Part shown: positions 5,446-8,084 of the stretch, piece after piece
How the letters are laid out: each line of letters starts with the position of its first letter
How positions within the stretch are numbered: the first letter of the stretch is position 1
Assembly (NCBI GenBank): GCA_021785095.1
Contig: JAJYGM010000549.1
Location: 1-8,084, forward strand
Length of the DNA: 8,084 nucleotides
From: Actinomycetes bacterium
GTDB lineage: Bacteria; Actinomycetota; Acidimicrobiia; Acidimicrobiales; Bog-793
Reading direction: 5' to 3'
Made by a program: the position numbers and the translations under genes
The notes under the pieces: generated by a model
The model's database searches: none
What the model saw: the letters and a program-made list of their open reading frames with translations, nothing else
Told to the model about the DNA's origin: nothing

Positions 5446-5475
5446 AGGTGCTGGTAGGGGCCGACAGGCAGGCGG

Positions 5476-6024
5476 TCAGCCGGGCTCGCCGGTCTTGCTG
5501 GCGCCGGGCGTCGGCACGGTGAGGTGCTCGTTCTTGGCTCGTGAGGTGGCCGCCATCGTGCCGGAGAGCTCGGTGAGGGCGGCTGCGAGTGCGGGGTCTC
5601 CGAGCGCGAGGATGCGGGCTGCGAGGAGGGCGGCGTTGCGGGCGCCACCGATCGCGACGGTGGCGACGGGCACCCCGTTCGGCATCTGCACGATCGAGAG
5701 CAGGGAGTCGAGCCCGTCCAGGTAGCGAAGTGGGATCGGGACGCCGATCACCGGGAGGGTGGTGGTGGCTGCGAGCATCCCCGGCAGGTGGGCGGCACCG
5801 CCGGCGCCGGCGATGATCACCTCGAGGCCGCGATCCCGGGCGCTCCGGCCGTAGGCCAGCATGTCGTCCGGCGTCCGGTGGGCCGAGACCACGCGGACCT
5901 CGTGTCGGATGCCGAGCTCGTCGAGTGTCTCCGCTGCCGCATGCATGACCTGGAGATCGGAGTCGCTCCCCATCACGACACCGACTCGGGGCGGCCCGGC
6001 GGGCAGGCGTCGGGAGGGATGCAC
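5476..6024 (-). CDS. purE: PurE, N5-carboxyaminoimidazole ribonucleotide mutase
   Basis: This 182-residue class I PurE converts N5-CAIR to CAIR in de novo purine synthesis in the cytoplasm, using the product of PurK. Conserved stretches are [10 protein letters not shown] (14-23, substrate-binding loop), VVSAHRTPD (45-53, with the catalytic His region), [14 protein letters not shown] (70-83) and [20 protein letters not shown]. The tail [20 protein letters not shown] is a poorly conserved extension. GTG 6024 is the only good start that keeps the full MGSDSD motif with sensible length. It adds about 13 residues before the usual family start and lies seven bases after a TAACAT -10, which suggests leaderless expression. 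purK lies 187 bases upstream on the same strand. Its presence with PurK supports the bacterial N5-CAIR route rather than direct AIR carboxylation. Confidence 0.95.
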   Translation of the reverse strand: MHPSRRLPAGPPRVGVVMGSDSDLQVMHAAAETLDELGIRHEVRVVSAHRTPDDMLAYGRSARDRGLEVIIAGAGGAAHLPGMLAATTTLPVIGVPIPLRYLDGLDSLLSIVQMPNGVPVATVAIGGARNAALLAARILALGDPALAAALTELSGTMAATSRAKNEHLTVPTPGASKTGEPG

Positions 6025-6031
6025 CCGCCGG

Positions 6032-6060
6032 ATGTTAGCCGTGGTGGGCTGGTGGGGCAG
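6032..6060 (-). promoter_or_regulatory. purE promoter, probably leaderless
   Basis: On the minus strand, TAACAT (6032-6037) fits TANNNT and is followed after seven bases by GTG 6024. A weak -35 (CTGCCC, 6055-6060) lies 17 bases upstream. Transcription would start at the start codon. No Shine-Dalgarno at proper spacing precedes this GTG, which agrees with leaderless initiation. Confidence 0.5.
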
Positions 6061-6211
6061 GGTGGCACCGCTGCCGTTCGGCCGGGCGCCGAGGTGGCGG
6101 TGGCTGGTCGGCGTGGGGGAGCGAGGCTGGATGGCGGGTCGGGGTGGCAGGTGGGGGATAGGGGGCGCGCGCCTGGAGGACGGCGAGAGTCGAGGGTGGC
6201 CGGCGGTCGCG

Positions 6212-7432
6212 TCAGGGGGCGCTGAGCAGGGATGCAGCTGCCCTTGCAGTGTCGAGTGCCTCGTCGGCGTCCGAGCCGAGTGCCGTGACGTGCCCGAGCT
6301 TCCTCCCGGGCCGGGGGGCCTTTCCGTAGAGGTGGACGTGGGCGCCGGGCACGGCGAGCGCTCGGGGCAGCCTGCTGGCGAGCTCCGACGGGCCGGCGCC
6401 GCCGACGACGTTGACCATGGCGGCGGGACGGACGAGCGCCGTCGAGCCGAGCGGCCAGTCCAGCACGGCCCGTAGGTGCTGGTGGAACTGGGAGGTGGCG
6501 CAGCCCTCGATGGTGGCGTGGCCCGAGTTGTGCGGCCGGAGCGCGAGCTCGTTGAGGAGCAGCCGGCCGTCGGTGGTCCAGAAGAGCTCGACGGCGCACA
6601 GGCCGGTTGCGCCGATGTGGACGGCGATCGACTCCGCGAGGCGGACCGCTTCGCTCGCAACGGCCTCGGGCAGCCGCGCCGGCATCACGAGCTCGTGGCA
6701 CATCCCGTTCTCCTGGCGCGTCTCGATCGGGGGGTAGGTCGCAGTCTCGCCCGAGGGACGCCGGGCGACGACCACGGCGAGCTCGGCCGCGAGGTCGAGG
6801 TGCTCCTCCAGGACCCACGAGGGCTCGGCGCTCCCCTCGGGGTCGCCGAGGATCGCCTCTGCGGCGCGTCGAGATGTCAGCAGGTGGACACCCCGGCCGT
6901 CGTAGCCGCCGCCGCGTGCCTTGAGCACGAGCGGCCAACCGTGGTCCGCGGCAAAGGCGTCGACATCGGCAAGCCGGCGGACGGCCGTGAAGGCGGGAAG
7001 GGGCACCCGGGGGGATGCGAGCGCTGCGAGCTGGTGGCGGCTGTGCAGCTTGTCCTGGGCGAAGGCGAGTGCGTCCGCACCGGGGCGCACGCTGTGCCCC
7101 GCCGCCTCCAGGCGACGGAGGAGGTCCTGGGGGACCAGCTCGTGGTCGAAGGTGACGACATCCCCTTGGCTAGCCGCACGGAGGAGATCGTCGAAGGAGG
7201 CGTGGTCACCGAGCGTGAAGGGTGCGCCAGCGGCTGCCGCCGGCTCGTCGGGAGCCCCGGCCAGCACGTGGAAGTCGAGCCCGTAGTCGACCGCTGCCTG
7301 GTGGCTCATGCGGGCGAGCTGTCCGGCGCCGATCATGACGACGCGACCGGGCGGTTCGAATCGCAACTGGCTGGCTGTGGCCGTGGCAGCAGCCGGGCCG
7401 GCGGTCGGTGCGAGCGTCTCTTGGTGGTCCAC
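6212..7432 (-). CDS. purK: PurK, N5-carboxyaminoimidazole ribonucleotide synthetase
   Basis: This 406-residue ATP-grasp enzyme makes N5-CAIR from AIR, ATP and bicarbonate. The N-terminal domain shows [12 protein letters not shown] (31-42), and [10 protein letters not shown] (92-101) is the PurK version of the E/H-x-VP motif. The ATP-grasp glycine loop [12 protein letters not shown] (171-182), LEEHLDL with the adenine-site acid (208-214) and [17 protein letters not shown] (294-310, metal- and phosphate-binding) are all intact, as is NVVGG (341-345). The C-terminal [17 protein letters not shown] (367-383) is typical. It is slightly longer than most PurK because of an Ala-rich N-terminal tail (1-29). 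GTG 7432 is the first good start, with AGGAG about 10 bases before it. No purine riboswitch or PurR-like site is obvious upstream. purE follows downstream with a separate promoter candidate. Confidence 0.96.
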   Translation of the reverse strand: MDHQETLAPTAGPAAATATASQLRFEPPGRVVMIGAGQLARMSHQAAVDYGLDFHVLAGAPDEPAAAAGAPFTLGDHASFDDLLRAASQGDVVTFDHELVPQDLLRRLEAAGHSVRPGADALAFAQDKLHSRHQLAALASPRVPLPAFTAVRRLADVDAFAADHGWPLVLKARGGGYDGRGVHLLTSRRAAEAILGDPEGSAEPSWVLEEHLDLAAELAVVVARRPSGETATYPPIETRQENGMCHELVMPARLPEAVASEAVRLAESIAVHIGATGLCAVELFWTTDGRLLLNELALRPHNSGHATIEGCATSQFHQHLRAVLDWPLGSTALVRPAAMVNVVGGAGPSELASRLPRALAVPGAHVHLYGKAPRPGRKLGHVTALGSDADEALDTARAAASLLSAP

Positions 7433-7852
7433 CGGTGACCGTCTCCTCTCTCGTCCTCACCAGCTCTTGCCCGACAGGCCCAGCCTCGCGTCTCTGGTCC
7501 GGCTCTGCGTCACCGGAGGGCGGCCCCGGCGGTGGGGCGGGCTCCGCTTGCCCGTTCCCGAGCCTCTGGCCCGACCGTATGGCCGAGCTGGCGCTTCGAG
7601 GCCGACCCGGCGGCGGCCCTGGCTCCTGTTGCTCGACCCGGTGCCTTACCTCGAGCGGCGCCGCGTCGGAGGGCACTCTCCCGCCGGGTTACGGGCCAGC
7701 GCGCCGACCGAGCCTGTTCCTCCTCATTCCGGTCCGACGCCCCCGGCACCATCGGGATCTCGTTGGGGTGCTCTGGTCTGGGGGACAGCGTCACGTGTGC
7801 GCTCCGCGCGCTTCACCGACGGGGCCCGAAGCGTGGAACGAGCTGCAGCGAA
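7433..7852. other. Gene-poor stretch between tRNA-Lys and purK
   Basis: About 420 bases carry no gene I can support. Open frames on both strands give Pro/Arg/Ser-rich translations without family resemblance. A TACGGT (7574-7579, minus strand) could be a -10 for purK, but it has no decent -35 and would give a leader of about 140 bases. I see no tRNA-end duplication that would mark an integrated element. Confidence 0.5.
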
Positions 7853-7867
7853 CGACCGGCCCGGTCG
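7853..7867 (-). terminator. Hairpin just after tRNA-Lys
   Basis: CGACCGG and CCGGTCG are perfect inverted arms around a single C, folding as a 6-bp stem with a 3-base loop. It lies 10 bases past the tRNA 3' end in the direction of transcription and is followed by TTCG rather than a T-run. It could end or help process the tRNA transcript. Confidence 0.4.
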
Positions 7868-7876
7868 AAGCCTCGG

Positions 7877-7949
7877 TGCGCCCCCTGGGATTCGAACCCA
7901 GAACCTGCGGATTAAGAGTCCGTTGCTCTGCCGTTGAGCTAGAGGCGCC
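7877..7949 (-). tRNA. tRNA-Lys (anticodon CTT)
   Basis: The minus strand folds as a 73-base cloverleaf. The acceptor is GCGCCTC with GGGGCGC, the D-stem GCTC with GAGC, and the T-arm CTGGG-TTCGAAT-CCCAG. The anticodon arm CGGA-CTCTTAA-TCCG shows CTT, read for AAG lysine codons, with an A-C mismatch at the base of the stem. The discriminator is A and CCA is not encoded, so CCA must be added after transcription. It is 47 bases downstream of tRNA-His and probably shares its transcript. Confidence 0.97.
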
Positions 7950-7996
7950 AGCGGGGAGCCTACCCAGCGCAGCGCGCGCCGGCTCCGCGGAGTCGG

Positions 7997-8071
7997 GGTG
8001 ACCGAGGGGACTTGAACCCCCGACCTCCAGGGCCACAACCTGGCGCTCTAACCAACTGAGCTACGGCCACC
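7997..8071 (-). tRNA. tRNA-His (anticodon GTG)
   Basis: The cloverleaf has acceptor GTGGCCG with CGGTCAC, D-stem GCTC/GAGC, anticodon arm CCAGG-TTGTGGC-CCTGG showing GTG, and T-arm GGGGG-TTCAAGT-CCCCT. An extra G precedes position 1 and faces a C73 discriminator, the G-1:C73 pair that identifies histidine tRNA to its synthetase. CCA is not encoded. The promoter must lie beyond the right edge of the window. Confidence 0.97.
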
Positions 8072-8084
8072 ATGTGCGAGCACT

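Noticed and set aside
6476..7438. A 320-codon plus-strand frame opposite purK
   Set aside because: It is a shadow of purK, which shows intact ATP-grasp motifs on the other strand.
7724..8038. Open frames over the tRNA pair
   Set aside because: They run through both tRNA genes and have no family resemblance.
7433..8084. Integrated element at the tRNA genes
   Set aside because: No integrase, no duplicated tRNA 3' end and no compositional shift is visible next to tRNA-Lys or tRNA-His.

Overview
The window is very GC-rich DNA with strong G/C third-position bias, GTG starts, TANNNT -10 boxes and probable leaderless genes. Together with an ImuB-type SOS polymerase and actinobacterial-style PurK/PurE, this points to a high-GC actinobacterium. 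A member of Acidimicrobiia or a related deep lineage is possible, but the sequence alone cannot fix the genus. Most of the window is housekeeping chromosome. I see no insertion sequence, phage gene or CRISPR array.

Layout. The left end (minus strand) holds the 5' part of a gene for a secreted protein. It has a signal peptide, then perfect 33-bp repeats that run off the window edge, and a well-formed promoter. Next is a small EthD-family protein (minus). A divergent spacer with three copies of a GGATCC-containing repeat leads to a three-helix membrane protein of unknown function (plus). After a 454-bp gap with a strong hairpin comes a LysE-family amino-acid exporter (plus), then a decayed alkD-type DNA glycosylase gene (plus).

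The centre is imuB (plus), a catalytically dead Y-family polymerase of the SOS mutasome. A LexA box fills the -35/-10 spacer of its promoter, and the mRNA is probably leaderless. Two in-frame tandem-repeat insertions enlarge the protein, and the second adjoins a G-quadruplex motif.

The right third is on the minus strand: tRNA-His, tRNA-Lys, a gene-poor stretch, then purK and purE. PurK uses ATP and bicarbonate to carboxylate AIR to N5-CAIR, and PurE mutates N5-CAIR to CAIR, two consecutive steps of de novo purine synthesis. purE looks to have its own leaderless promoter, so it need not depend on purK transcription.

The main points of interest are the SOS-controlled imuB with repeat expansions beside a dead alkylation-repair gene, and the several unrelated short tandem repeats (33, about 34, 21 and 30 bp) within about 5 kb. 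I do not see a clearly new multi-gene system.
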